Shown: piece after piece, positions 7,925 to 15,079 of the stretch
Layout: each line of letters starts with the position of its first letter
Position numbering within the stretch: the first letter of the stretch is position 1
Assembly (NCBI GenBank): GCA_947167555.1
Contig: CAMVIO010000008.1
Coordinates: 1-21,109, forward strand
Length of the DNA: 21,109 nucleotides
Direction of reading: 5' to 3'
Origin: an uncultured Selenomonadales bacterium
GTDB taxonomy: Bacteria; Bacillota; Negativicutes; Selenomonadales; Selenomonadaceae
The notes under the pieces: model-generated
What the model was told of the DNA's origin: nothing
Seen by the model: only the letters and a program-made list of their open reading frames with translations
Databases searched by the model: none
Program-made: the position numbers and the translations under genes

Positions 7925-9316
7925 ATGAACATTTTATTGATCAATATTGCATTGCGTCCGGAATCGAAGGTGAAGCTGTTTCCAATTGGTATCGGTTATA
8001 TTGCTACGGCCATGAAAAATGCAGGATTCGATTTTGATTTGTTGGACATTGATGCGTATCGATATTCTGATGCGGAAGTGGACGCGTTAATCAGCGCCAA
8101 GAAATATGATGTTGTGGCAATGGGATGTATTGTTACAGGATATTCCATGGTTAAGGATTTGTGTGCCAGAATACGAAATATTCACCGTAATGCTTGTATC
8201 ATTGTAGGAAATTCTGTTGCAACTTCTATATATGAGATATTGCTGTCAAAGACGGAAGCGGATGTTGCTGTCATGGGGGAAGGCGATATCACAATTGTGA
8301 AATTGTTGGAAGCGATTGAAGGAAAGGAAAGTCTTAGCACTGTATTGGGGATTTCTTACTGGGAGAACGGAGAGGTACATCGGAATTCGCCGCAACCGGC
8401 AATTAGTGATATTTCAACACTGCCACATATCGACTTTTCACTATTTGATGTGGAAATATATATTCAGAATGCTAAGGAACAGATTAGCGAAGATGAAACG
8501 CCGCTCTCGCGTGAGAAGTTGCGAGCACTTCCTGTGAATACGGCGCGAGGATGTGTCGGGAATTGCACATTCTGTTATCATAATTTTAGGGGATACAGAT
8601 ATAGATACCGTTCGATGGAGTCGATTTTGTCAGAAATACGTTGCATGATTGAACGGTATCAACTAAATTATATCTTTTTTGGCGATGAGTTAACACTTTT
8701 TTCCCGAAAACGGGCAGAAGAATTCGCGGATTCCATTCTTGCAAGCGGTTTAAAATTCTATTGGACGATTACATGCCGAGCGGATTGTTTTACTAAAGAT
8801 TCCGATGTAGAAATTATGAAACGGATGAAACAAGCAGGATGTGTGGGAGCAGCATTTTCACTGGAATCTTCCAACTCAGAGATTTTGAAGATGATGAACA
8901 AGCATATCACGGTGGAGGATTTTGCAGGGACGGCAAGATTGTTCCAGCAAGCGGGCATTACGACGCAAACCAGTTTGGTGATTGGTTATCCGATAGAGAC
9001 ACCTGAAACGATTCGGGATACGTTTCAAGTTTGTGCGAATTGCAAAATTTACCCGTCTGCAGGGTATCTGCTTCCGCAACCTGGCTCAAAAATGTATGAA
9101 TATGCGCTGGAGGAGGGCTATATCCACGATGAGGAGGCATATTTGCTTGCGATGGGAGATCGCCAAGATTTGCGGATCAATATGACGCAGATGACGGACG
9201 AGGAAATGGAGCGGGCAACGTTGGAGGGACTTTCTAAATGCAACACGGATTTGGCTATAGGGCTGGACAAGGAGCATTTGGTTAAAACGCAATATTACAG
9301 GAAAGCAAAGAAATAA
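7925..9316 (+). CDS. B12-binding-type radical SAM protein
   Basis: The 463-residue protein starts at ATG 7925 with AGGAG at 7913-7917; the open frame upstream overlaps the aminotransferase and lacks a ribosome-binding site. Residues 1 to about 150 look like the alpha/beta cobalamin-binding domain common in this group (LLINIAL, PIGIGYIATAMKNAGF, VAVMGEGDITIVKLLEA), without an obvious DxHxxG. The radical SAM cluster motif is C210-x3-C214-x2-C217 (ARGCVGNCTFC). Strands typical of the TIM barrel follow (FFGDELTLF; LESSNSEILKMMNK). Relatives perform methylations or other radical chemistry on natural products and sugars. The substrate here is unknown. A decayed paralogue lies at 13507-14036. Confidence 0.85.
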   Translation: MNILLINIALRPESKVKLFPIGIGYIATAMKNAGFDFDLLDIDAYRYSDAEVDALISAKKYDVVAMGCIVTGYSMVKDLCARIRNIHRNACIIVGNSVATSIYEILLSKTEADVAVMGEGDITIVKLLEAIEGKESLSTVLGISYWENGEVHRNSPQPAISDISTLPHIDFSLFDVEIYIQNAKEQISEDETPLSREKLRALPVNTARGCVGNCTFCYHNFRGYRYRYRSMESILSEIRCMIERYQLNYIFFGDELTLFSRKRAEEFADSILASGLKFYWTITCRADCFTKDSDVEIMKRMKQAGCVGAAFSLESSNSEILKMMNKHITVEDFAGTARLFQQAGITTQTSLVIGYPIETPETIRDTFQVCANCKIYPSAGYLLPQPGSKMYEYALEEGYIHDEEAYLLAMGDRQDLRINMTQMTDEEMERATLEGLSKCNTDLAIGLDKEHLVKTQYYRKAKK

Positions 9317-9535
9317 AAACGCTGTGCTTCGAGCGTACAATCGATTTTAGTGTTTTTTTAGAGATGATGTGCTTCATCTCTGTCCTTAGCGAATCCCAAA
9401 AACAATATAGTAGAACGGCTAATGCGATTAATGTTGAAAATCCTTTTGTTCCAATGGTTCGCCCCCTCAGCAATTTTATCACGGGAAACAGAAACCGCAA
9501 TCAATAACATTCGCAAGAGCAAAGGTGGTGTGTCA
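9317..9535 (+). other. Unexplained 219-base gap inside the operon
   Basis: This is by far the longest spacer between operon genes. It contains a perfect 8-bp inverted repeat (AGAGATGA 9360-9367 and TCATCTCT 9374-9381, 6-base loop) preceded, not followed, by seven T residues. A plus-strand frame without a start codon stays open to a stop at about 9509 (ending PFVPMVRPLSNFITGNRNRNQ), but I recognise no family. Insertion debris or a leader for pseG are both possible. Confidence 0.35.
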
Positions 9536-10589
9536 ATGCTTGTTGCAATTCGCGTGGATTCCTCCACCATCATCGGCAGCGGGCATTTGATGCGTTGTTT
9601 GACGTTGGCAGAACGTCTTCAACGACAGGAAAAAGCGGAGATCCATTTCATTTCGCGAGATTTGGGCGGGAATCTGCATAACCAGATAAAGAAAGCGGGA
9701 TTCTGCCTGCATGTTTTGCCTCGTCATTCTTTAGATGAAAGCCTTGCGGGTTATGCCGAATGGTTGACCGTGCCGCAGAATGTGGACGCAGAAGAAACGA
9801 AGGCGATCTTGCAAGAAATCGGCAAAGTGGATTGCCTTGTTGTGGATAGCTACGCGCTTAGCAAAGAATGGGAACGAGAAATGCGTCCGGTTGTGAATGA
9901 TATTTTTGTCATCGACGATTTGGCAAACCGCACGCATGACTGCGATATTCTTTTGGATCAGAACTATTATTTGGACAGGGAAAAACGCTATATTGGATTA
10001 GGAAAACTGCAAATTGTTGCTTGGACCACGTCACGCACTCCTGCGCGAAGAATTTTACGAGGCGCGAAAGCATTTAAGAAGACGTAACGGCAGCTTGCAG
10101 AATATTCTAGTGTTTTATGGTGGCAGCGATTTGACGAATGAAACAACGAAAGCTGTTCAAGCACTTGTGGAGACAGATTTGACCGATGTAATGGCAGATA
10201 TCGTGGTAGGGGCAGGGAATCCGCACAAAGCAGAAATAGAGAGTTTTTGCGAGAGATATGCTTTTCTGCGGTATCACGAGCAAGTGGACAACATGGCGAC
10301 ATTGATGGTTCATGCCGATTTAATGCTTGGCGCTGGAGGCTCGACGACATGGGAACGATGCTTCTTGGAACTCCCGTCGGTTGTGACTGCGATTGCCAAA
10401 AACCAAGTGAGGGTTGCCGAGGATTGTGCCGCGCAAGGCTGGATTGGTTATATCGGATGGCATGAAGATGTTACAGTGGAACGATTGATAAAAGAATTGG
10501 AACAAATAAGGGAGGGGCGCATTGCGGATATGCAACGCGCATGCAGGGACATAAAGATATGGGACGGGACAGAGAAAAACTACATTTAA
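9536..10589 (+). pseudogene. pseG: PseG, UDP-sugar hydrolase, disrupted by a frameshift
   Basis: PseG removes UDP from UDP-2,4-diacetamido-2,4,6-trideoxy-beta-L-altropyranose before condensation by PseI. The start is ATG 9536 with AAAGGTGG at 9521-9528. The N-terminal GT-B-like half is intact and has GSGHLMRC with H17, the position of the catalytic histidine in characterised PseG. The frame reads through LLDQNYYLDREKRYIGL and then turns to nonsense (GKLQIVAW...), stopping at 10087. The true continuation, ENCKLLLGPRHALLREEF, lies in another frame from 10002 and runs to the stop at 10589, including GGSDLTNE and GAGGSTTWE. Removing one G at 10001/10002, or restoring 2 (mod 3) lost bases, rejoins the halves at normal length (about 350 codons). 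A sequencing error is not excluded. Confidence 0.88.
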
Positions 10590-11011
10590 GAGAAGTAAAT
10601 GAAGGTGACAAAATGCTTCTTTACCGATGGGCCAATGATCCAACCGTTAGAAATAACGCATTCCAATCAAAATTGATTTCTCTTGATGAACATGAGGCAT
10701 GGTTTTCTAGTGTATTACAAAATCCGGATGTGGAAATATATATCCTTACGGATGGCAAGGAAGAGATTGGTCAGGTTCGGCTCAATATAGAGAACGGGAT
10801 GCAGATAATTGATTATAGTGTTGAGGAGAGAATGCGCGGACAGGGATATGGAACGCGATTGCTTGCTTTGTTAGAGACGGTTTGCAATCGGAGTAAACCA
10901 TTGGTTGGAAAAGTGAGGCTAGATAATATTGCGTCTCAACATGTGTTTGAGAGTCTTGGATATGAGTGTAATCGGACAAAGAATTGCTGCATATATCGCA
11001 AAGTGTTATGA
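10559..11011 (+). CDS. pseH: PseH-like GNAT N-acetyltransferase
   Basis: This GNAT protein of about 150 residues should acetylate the 4-amino group of UDP-4-amino-4,6-dideoxy-beta-L-AltNAc with acetyl-CoA, the step between PseC and PseG. The N-terminal pattern LHLREVNEGDKMLLYRWANDPTVR is typical of sugar-nucleotide acetyltransferases. The acetyl-CoA-binding loop reads RMRGQGYGTRLL (R/Q-x-x-G-x-G/A), and the C-terminal strand N-x-x-SQHVFESLGY is characteristic. I prefer ATG 10559 (AGGGA about 10 bases upstream) over 10541, which has no ribosome-binding site; both overlap the end of pseG. The name rests on context as much as on sequence. Confidence 0.78.
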   Translation: MGRDREKLHLREVNEGDKMLLYRWANDPTVRNNAFQSKLISLDEHEAWFSSVLQNPDVEIYILTDGKEEIGQVRLNIENGMQIIDYSVEERMRGQGYGTRLLALLETVCNRSKPLVGKVRLDNIASQHVFESLGYECNRTKNCCIYRKVL

Positions 11012-11043
11012 GTAAGGATATGTAAAAATGGGAGAACTACTTT

Positions 11044-11733
11044 ATGTGCATCACAATTGTCTCAAATAAATCATGGCATCGAAAATTTTTGAGCGAGATT
11101 GAAACGCGAACGGGAGAATCGATAATTTATATTGAGGATAAATCAGAGGTAAGTCGTGAAAATTTGTTGCGTTTTTCACCACGAATAGTCTTTTTCCCGC
11201 ATTGGTCGCATATCATTCCGGCGGAAGTTTACGAGAATTATACTTGCGTTGTGTTCCATATGACGGATGTGCCCTTTGGGCGGGGCGGCAGCCCGTTGCA
11301 AAATTTGATTGCGCGCGGAATTTATGAGACGAAGCTGTCTGCTATTCGTTGCAGCAAGGAATTGGATGCGGGCGACGTTTATATGAAATGCCCTTTATCC
11401 CTTTGGGGGACGGCAGAGGAGATATATCTCCGTGCGGCGGAACTTACGAAAGAGATGATGATTGCGTTGATTCGCGAGGACATAAAACCGGTGCCTCAAA
11501 CGGGTGAGCCTGTCTTTTTTCGTCGGCGAAAGCCGGAAGAAGGGGATATTTCACAACTCGTATCGTTGCTATCTGTATTTGATTATATCCGTATGTTGGA
11601 TGCGGACACATATCCTGCGGCTTTTCTCGATGCAGGATTGTTGCATTTAGAGTTCAGCCGTGCGTCGCTTCGGGAAGATTGCATTTTAGCGGATGTTCGC
11701 ATATCAATGCAAACAGCGGAGGAGGATGGATGA
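11044..11733 (+). CDS. Formyltransferase-fold protein, likely sugar N-formyltransferase
   Basis: This 229-residue protein resembles the catalytic domain of methionyl-tRNA formyltransferase and sugar N-formyltransferases that use N10-formyltetrahydrofolate. The region FHMTDVPFGRGGSPLQNLI (71-89) corresponds to the HxSLLPxxRG loop with catalytic H72. ELDAGDVY (107-114) corresponds to the DxGD motif carrying the catalytic aspartate. The Asn usually found two residues before the His appears to be V70, which is odd. ATG 11044 follows GGGAG at good spacing. A Pse-pathway formyltransferase (PseJ) acting at the same amino group as PseH has been described elsewhere; this may be an orthologue. It overlaps the PIG-L gene by 4 bases, so the two probably act together. 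Confidence 0.75.
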   Translation: MCITIVSNKSWHRKFLSEIETRTGESIIYIEDKSEVSRENLLRFSPRIVFFPHWSHIIPAEVYENYTCVVFHMTDVPFGRGGSPLQNLIARGIYETKLSAIRCSKELDAGDVYMKCPLSLWGTAEEIYLRAAELTKEMMIALIREDIKPVPQTGEPVFFRRRKPEEGDISQLVSLLSVFDYIRMLDADTYPAAFLDAGLLHLEFSRASLREDCILADVRISMQTAEEDG

Positions 11734-12422
11734 TGGGGAAAAAGGTTCTCGTTGTTGCGGCACATCCTGACGATGAGATTTTAGGATGCGGCGGGACAAT
11801 TTTGCGTCATATTGCAGAAGGAGACATTGTTCATACCATGATTATGGCAGAGGGCTTGACAAGCCGCGATGAGACAAGAGACGCGGAAGGGAGAAAAAAG
11901 GAGCTTTCGGAGCTTCGTATGCAAGCGGAACGGGTTGCGGCATTCATGGGCGTGGAAAAATTAAACTTGTACGGTTTCCCCGATAATCGAATGGATGAAG
12001 TTTCGTTGTTAGATGTGGTGAAAAAAATAGAGACTAAAGTTGAAGTATTCCAGCCGGAAATCGTTTATACGCATCATTCAGGTGACGTCAACATAGACCA
12101 TAGAATCGTTCATGACGCGGTGGTGACGGCGTGTCGGCCTCTCCCAGGGCAACCGGTGAAAAAAATGTTGTTTTTCGAGACTGTGTCGAGTACGGAATGG
12201 CAGCTGGTTCAAACCCATCCGATATTTGCACCAAATTGGTACGTGGATATAGGGGATTTTATAGAAAAGAAAATCGAAGCATTACATTTTTACGATTCGG
12301 AGATGCGGGAGTATCCGCATCCGAGGTCGTATGAATGTGTGGAGATTTTAGCAAAACAGAGAGGTTTTACGGTTGGAATGCAAAACGCCGAGGCATTTAT
12401 GCTCGGACGGATGATTCAATAA
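11730..12422 (+). CDS. PIG-L family zinc-dependent N-deacetylase
   Basis: This 230-residue LmbE/PIG-L deacetylase has the zinc motif AHPDDE at residues 11-16 (H12, D15) and the second metal/catalytic segment HHSGDVNIDH at 115-124. The family removes N-acetyl groups from GlcNAc-containing substrates and related sugars. ATG 11730 is chosen because it gives an ATGA overlap with the formyltransferase and lies just after a GGAGG run (a second ATG follows at 11733). The next start (pseI, 12422) overlaps its stop by one base. Placed between a formyltransferase and PseI, it likely frees an amino group on a Pse precursor or on CMP-Pse so that another group can be installed. Confidence 0.85.
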   Translation: MMGKKVLVVAAHPDDEILGCGGTILRHIAEGDIVHTMIMAEGLTSRDETRDAEGRKKELSELRMQAERVAAFMGVEKLNLYGFPDNRMDEVSLLDVVKKIETKVEVFQPEIVYTHHSGDVNIDHRIVHDAVVTACRPLPGQPVKKMLFFETVSSTEWQLVQTHPIFAPNWYVDIGDFIEKKIEALHFYDSEMREYPHPRSYECVEILAKQRGFTVGMQNAEAFMLGRMIQ

Positions 12423-13480
12423 TGGGGGCATTTCGCTTGAAGACAACAAAAAAGCCGCTGATCATTGCGGAGATGAGCGGCAACCATAATCAATCTTTGG
12501 AACGTGCACTCGCTATTGTGGACGCGGCGGCGAAGGCGGGCGTGGACGCAATCAAACTGCAGACCTATACGGCGGACACGATGACGCTGGATATTTCCGA
12601 AGGAGAGTTTTTCATTGCCGACAAGGACAGCCTTTGGAAAGGCGAGTCATTGTATCACCTGTATCAAAAAGCCTATACGCCATGGGAGTGGCACAAGCCG
12701 ATTTTTGACCGTTGCAAGGAGCATGGCATCATGGGCTTCAGCACGCCCTTTGATGCGACGGCGGTGGATTTCTTGGAGGAACTGGACGTTCCCTGCTACA
12801 AGATTGCGTCGTTCGAGAATATTGACATTCCGCTGATAAAAAAAGTTGCACGGACAGGCAAGTCGATGATTGTTTCGACGGGTATGGCGAGCATTGCGGA
12901 GCTTGATGATTTGGTGAGAACAGCGCAGCAAAATGGTTGTACGGATCTTACGCTTTTGAAATGTACGTCCAGCTATCCGGCGACGGCGGAGGGAACGAAC
13001 CTTTTGACAATTCCGCATATGCGGGAGCTTTTCGGCTGCAAGGTCGGGTTGTCCGACCATACGCTGGGTATTGGAGCGGCGGTGGCAAGCGTCGCGTTGG
13101 GGGCGACAGCTATCGAGAAGCACTTCACTCTGTCCCGTGCGGAGGGGGGAGTGGATAGTGCTTTTTCTATGGAGCCGGAAGAAATGGCGCAACTCGTTCG
13201 GGAGTGCGAGACGGCAAGGCAGGCGTTGGGGAGCGTCAGCTATGAGGTGCAGGAGCAGGAGAAAAAGTCGCTGCAATTCCGTCGGAGCCTATACATTGTT
13301 GAGGATATGAAAAAAGGCGATGTGATTACGGAGAAGAATATGCGGAGTATAAGACCAGGATTGGGGCTTGCACCGAAATATTACGATGTCGTGTTAGGGA
13401 AGAAGATTTGGCAAGATGTTAAGCGGGGAACGGCATTGACATGGCATATGTTTGATTGCGGAGAAAAACAATCTTCATAA
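12422..13480 (+). CDS. pseI: Pseudaminic acid synthase, PseI
   Basis: PseI condenses phosphoenolpyruvate with 6-deoxy-AltdiNAc to give pseudaminic acid. The 352-residue protein has the NeuB-family opening IIAEMSGNHNQSLERAL followed by AGVDAIKLQTYTADTMTLD, the central YKIASFE and STGMAS segments, LLKCTSSYP, and GLSDHTLGIGAAVASVALGATAIEKHFTL. After about residue 285 comes a SAF (antifreeze-like) domain, RRSLYIVEDMKKGDVITEKNMRSIRPGLGL. I start it at ATG 12422, which overlaps the PIG-L stop by one base and matches the family N-terminus; the longer open frame is only overlap with PIG-L. The SGNHNQSL variant and SAF domain fit PseI better than LegI, and PseB upstream supports this. Confidence 0.92.
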   Translation: MGAFRLKTTKKPLIIAEMSGNHNQSLERALAIVDAAAKAGVDAIKLQTYTADTMTLDISEGEFFIADKDSLWKGESLYHLYQKAYTPWEWHKPIFDRCKEHGIMGFSTPFDATAVDFLEELDVPCYKIASFENIDIPLIKKVARTGKSMIVSTGMASIAELDDLVRTAQQNGCTDLTLLKCTSSYPATAEGTNLLTIPHMRELFGCKVGLSDHTLGIGAAVASVALGATAIEKHFTLSRAEGGVDSAFSMEPEEMAQLVRECETARQALGSVSYEVQEQEKKSLQFRRSLYIVEDMKKGDVITEKNMRSIRPGLGLAPKYYDVVLGKKIWQDVKRGTALTWHMFDCGEKQSS

Positions 13481-13506
13481 TACTACGGAGAAAGGATGTT
13501 TGTGCC

Positions 13507-14036
13507 TTGAATATTTTGTTGATTAATATAGCTTTGTAATATAGCTTTGCGACAAAAATCAAAAGTGAAGTTGTTTCCAATAGGGATTGGATATATTGCG
13601 ACTGCAATGAAAAATGCAGGGTTCAATTTTGATTTGCTAGATATTGATGCAAATAGGTGCTCGGATGCGGAGGTTGATATTTTTCTCCAAGAAAAGCGTT
13701 ATGATGTTGTGGCTATGGAGTGTATTGTTACAGGCTATTCCAAAGTCAAGGATTTGTGTGCTCGTATTAGAAAGTATCAGAAAGATGCTTGTATTGTTGA
13801 AGGAAATTCCGTTGTCACCTCAATTTACGATATTTTGCTTTCGCGCACAGAGGCAGATGTCGCCGTTATGGGAGAAGGAGATATCACAATCGTTAAATTG
13901 CTTGAAGCGCGACAAAAGAAGGGGGGAGGAAAGAGAATCCACTTGCATATGTTCTTGGAATTGCTTACTGTGAAGTAGAAAAAGGTTCCTTGCTTTCCTG
14001 CCAAAACACAAAATGCGAGCGAAGAGATTGCTGATA
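13507..14036 (+). pseudogene. Decayed paralogue of the radical SAM gene
   Basis: The reading frame restarts the sequence of the gene at 7925: counting by eye, 107 of the first 130 residues are identical. It begins at TTG 13507 behind AGAAAGGA. A perfect 13-bp tandem duplication (13524-13536 and 13537-13549) creates a stop after MNILLINIAL; deleting one unit restores the frame (NIALRQKSKVKLFPIG). A second frame change occurs near the six-G run at about 13921, after which KENPLAYVLGIAYCEVEKGS matches the parent KESLSTVLGISYWENGEV in another frame. The match fades by about 14036, so the radical SAM domain is missing. The divergence shows an old paralogue, not a fresh duplicate. Confidence 0.85.
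13524..13549 (+). repeat. Perfect 13-bp tandem duplication causing a frameshift
   Basis: The unit TAATATAGCTTTG occurs twice with no gap. The parental gene at 7925 has only one equivalent unit, and removing one copy restores the paralogue's reading frame. Slipped-strand replication is the likely origin. Confidence 0.95.
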
Positions 14037-14085
14037 TATTGTTGCAAAAGAAGGGCATACTGGGATGATTGGCTTTGCGTATATG

Positions 14086-14508
14086 TTATGAAGGAATGTT
14101 ATCAATTATAGACATTATTTCATACGTTGGTCCCCATTGTATAGCTATAATGAATTTCAAATTAGATACAATCATTGAAAAAATCATCTTTACGGATTCC
14201 GATAGAATCCATCCGAAAAAAAGTTTCAAAACGATGGGGATTCCTTTGAGATAATTAGTGTGCCTGCAATAAATAAATAGGCTAGGGATGATGCAAACAA
14301 GCGGCAATGTAATTATGCCGCTAAATGGTATGGGATGCATATATGCAGCTTGTAAGAGGCCGCTATCCTCTAGTTGCTTCCAGACAGTTACTATTTGGAC
14401 AGGGGCTTGTGCAAACTGTATTAATGCTCTTCCCTGTTCAATGATTTCATACGGGATTGGCATATAGTGGTTCCACAAAGTTTTTGCGAGGGAAAATACT
14501 GTTTCCAT
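14086..14508 (-). CDS. Hypothetical membrane protein
   Basis: The minus-strand frame of about 140 residues starts best at ATG 14508 (METVFSLAKTLWNHYMPIPYE). AAAGGTG lies about 9 bases upstream; the frame can be extended to GTG 14520, but that start overlaps the ribosome-binding site. Two hydrophobic regions are visible: IPFSGIITLPLVCIIPSLFIYC, and a longer one from GIPIVLKLFFGWILSESV into SMIVSNLKFIIAI. I do not recognise the family. It sits in a low-GC, decayed stretch after the nonulosonate operon, so it may be an accessory or orphan gene. Codon use and hydrophobicity suggest a real protein, but no homology supports it. Confidence 0.45.
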   Translation of the reverse strand: METVFSLAKTLWNHYMPIPYEIIEQGRALIQFAQAPVQIVTVWKQLEDSGLLQAAYMHPIPFSGIITLPLVCIIPSLFIYCRHTNYLKGIPIVLKLFFGWILSESVKMIFSMIVSNLKFIIAIQWGPTYEIMSIIDNIPS

Positions 14509-14584
14509 GATCGTCGTCACCTTTCGTTAATTTGATATTTGTAAAGAGTACTCTATATGATATACCCCAAAGGGTAGACATGAA

Positions 14585-14890
14585 TTAAAGGTATCCTCCA
14601 TGATTTTGGACATACAACATTGGTTGCCCCTTGTGTTGGACATAGCTACGAATGCAAATACATACATACCCTTTGGATAGCAATGCAACAACTGTGGAAA
14701 TCGCTACCGTGTAAAATGGTGAGTGTGACAAAACGATATCGTTGGGCGAAAGTTCATCCGCATTCCATTCACTCAACAAATGCTGTATAATCCATAAGTC
14801 AATTTAGGATAGTTCTTGTGATTTGTCTTCCAAGGTACGTTTTTTTAGTACTCCATCCGATAACCGCTCCAATATTTTATCCATGTCCAT
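14585..14890 (-). pseudogene. Small gene interrupted by an in-frame stop
   Basis: On the minus strand ATG 14890 (MDMDKILERLSDGVLKKRTL) has AAAGGCGG upstream and a strong promoter at about 14926-14934. After 28 codons a TAA (14804-14806) interrupts the frame. The same frame then stays open for another 73 codons to the stop at 14585, ending LLSKGYVCICIRSYVQHKGQPMLYVQNHGGYL. A stop mutation in a gene of about 100 codons is the simplest reading. A genuine 28-residue peptide gene is the alternative. I do not recognise either part. Confidence 0.45.
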
Positions 14891-14925
14891 GTTGATAGCC
14901 GCCTTTCTGTGTTATTTCTACTACT

Positions 14926-14934
14926 ATTATAGCA
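14926..14934 (-). promoter_or_regulatory. Extended -10 promoter element for the small minus-strand gene
   Basis: Read on the minus strand this is TGCTATAAT, identical to the element before the nonulosonate operon at 404-412. The -35 position 17 bases further upstream is weak (AGCAAT). It lies about 36 bases before ATG 14890. Confidence 0.5.
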
Positions 14935-15079
14935 TTTTTCTCAAAAAGATTGCTATGGCGACATAATTGCAGAAAACGGCGCATCTCTATCATTTTGTCG
15001 TAGCGATGCTTTGTTTCAAGGCGACGTTGCATGGCTGAGATTTAGAGATGCCTCTAATCTGGTAGGAAGTGTATATGTG

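Noticed and set aside
9360..9381. Perfect 8-bp hairpin as a rho-independent terminator
   Set aside because: The T run precedes the stem on the plus strand and appears as A residues on the minus strand, so neither strand has the required U tract after the stem.
2707..13480. Legionaminic acid pathway instead of pseudaminic acid
   Set aside because: The inverting dehydratase PseB and the PseC-type aminotransferase match the L-altro route; no hydrolysing epimerase (NeuC/LegG type) is seen.
13507..13978. Recent segmental duplication of the radical SAM gene
   Set aside because: Protein identity is only about 82% with many silent differences, so it is an old paralogue; only the frame lesions are recent.
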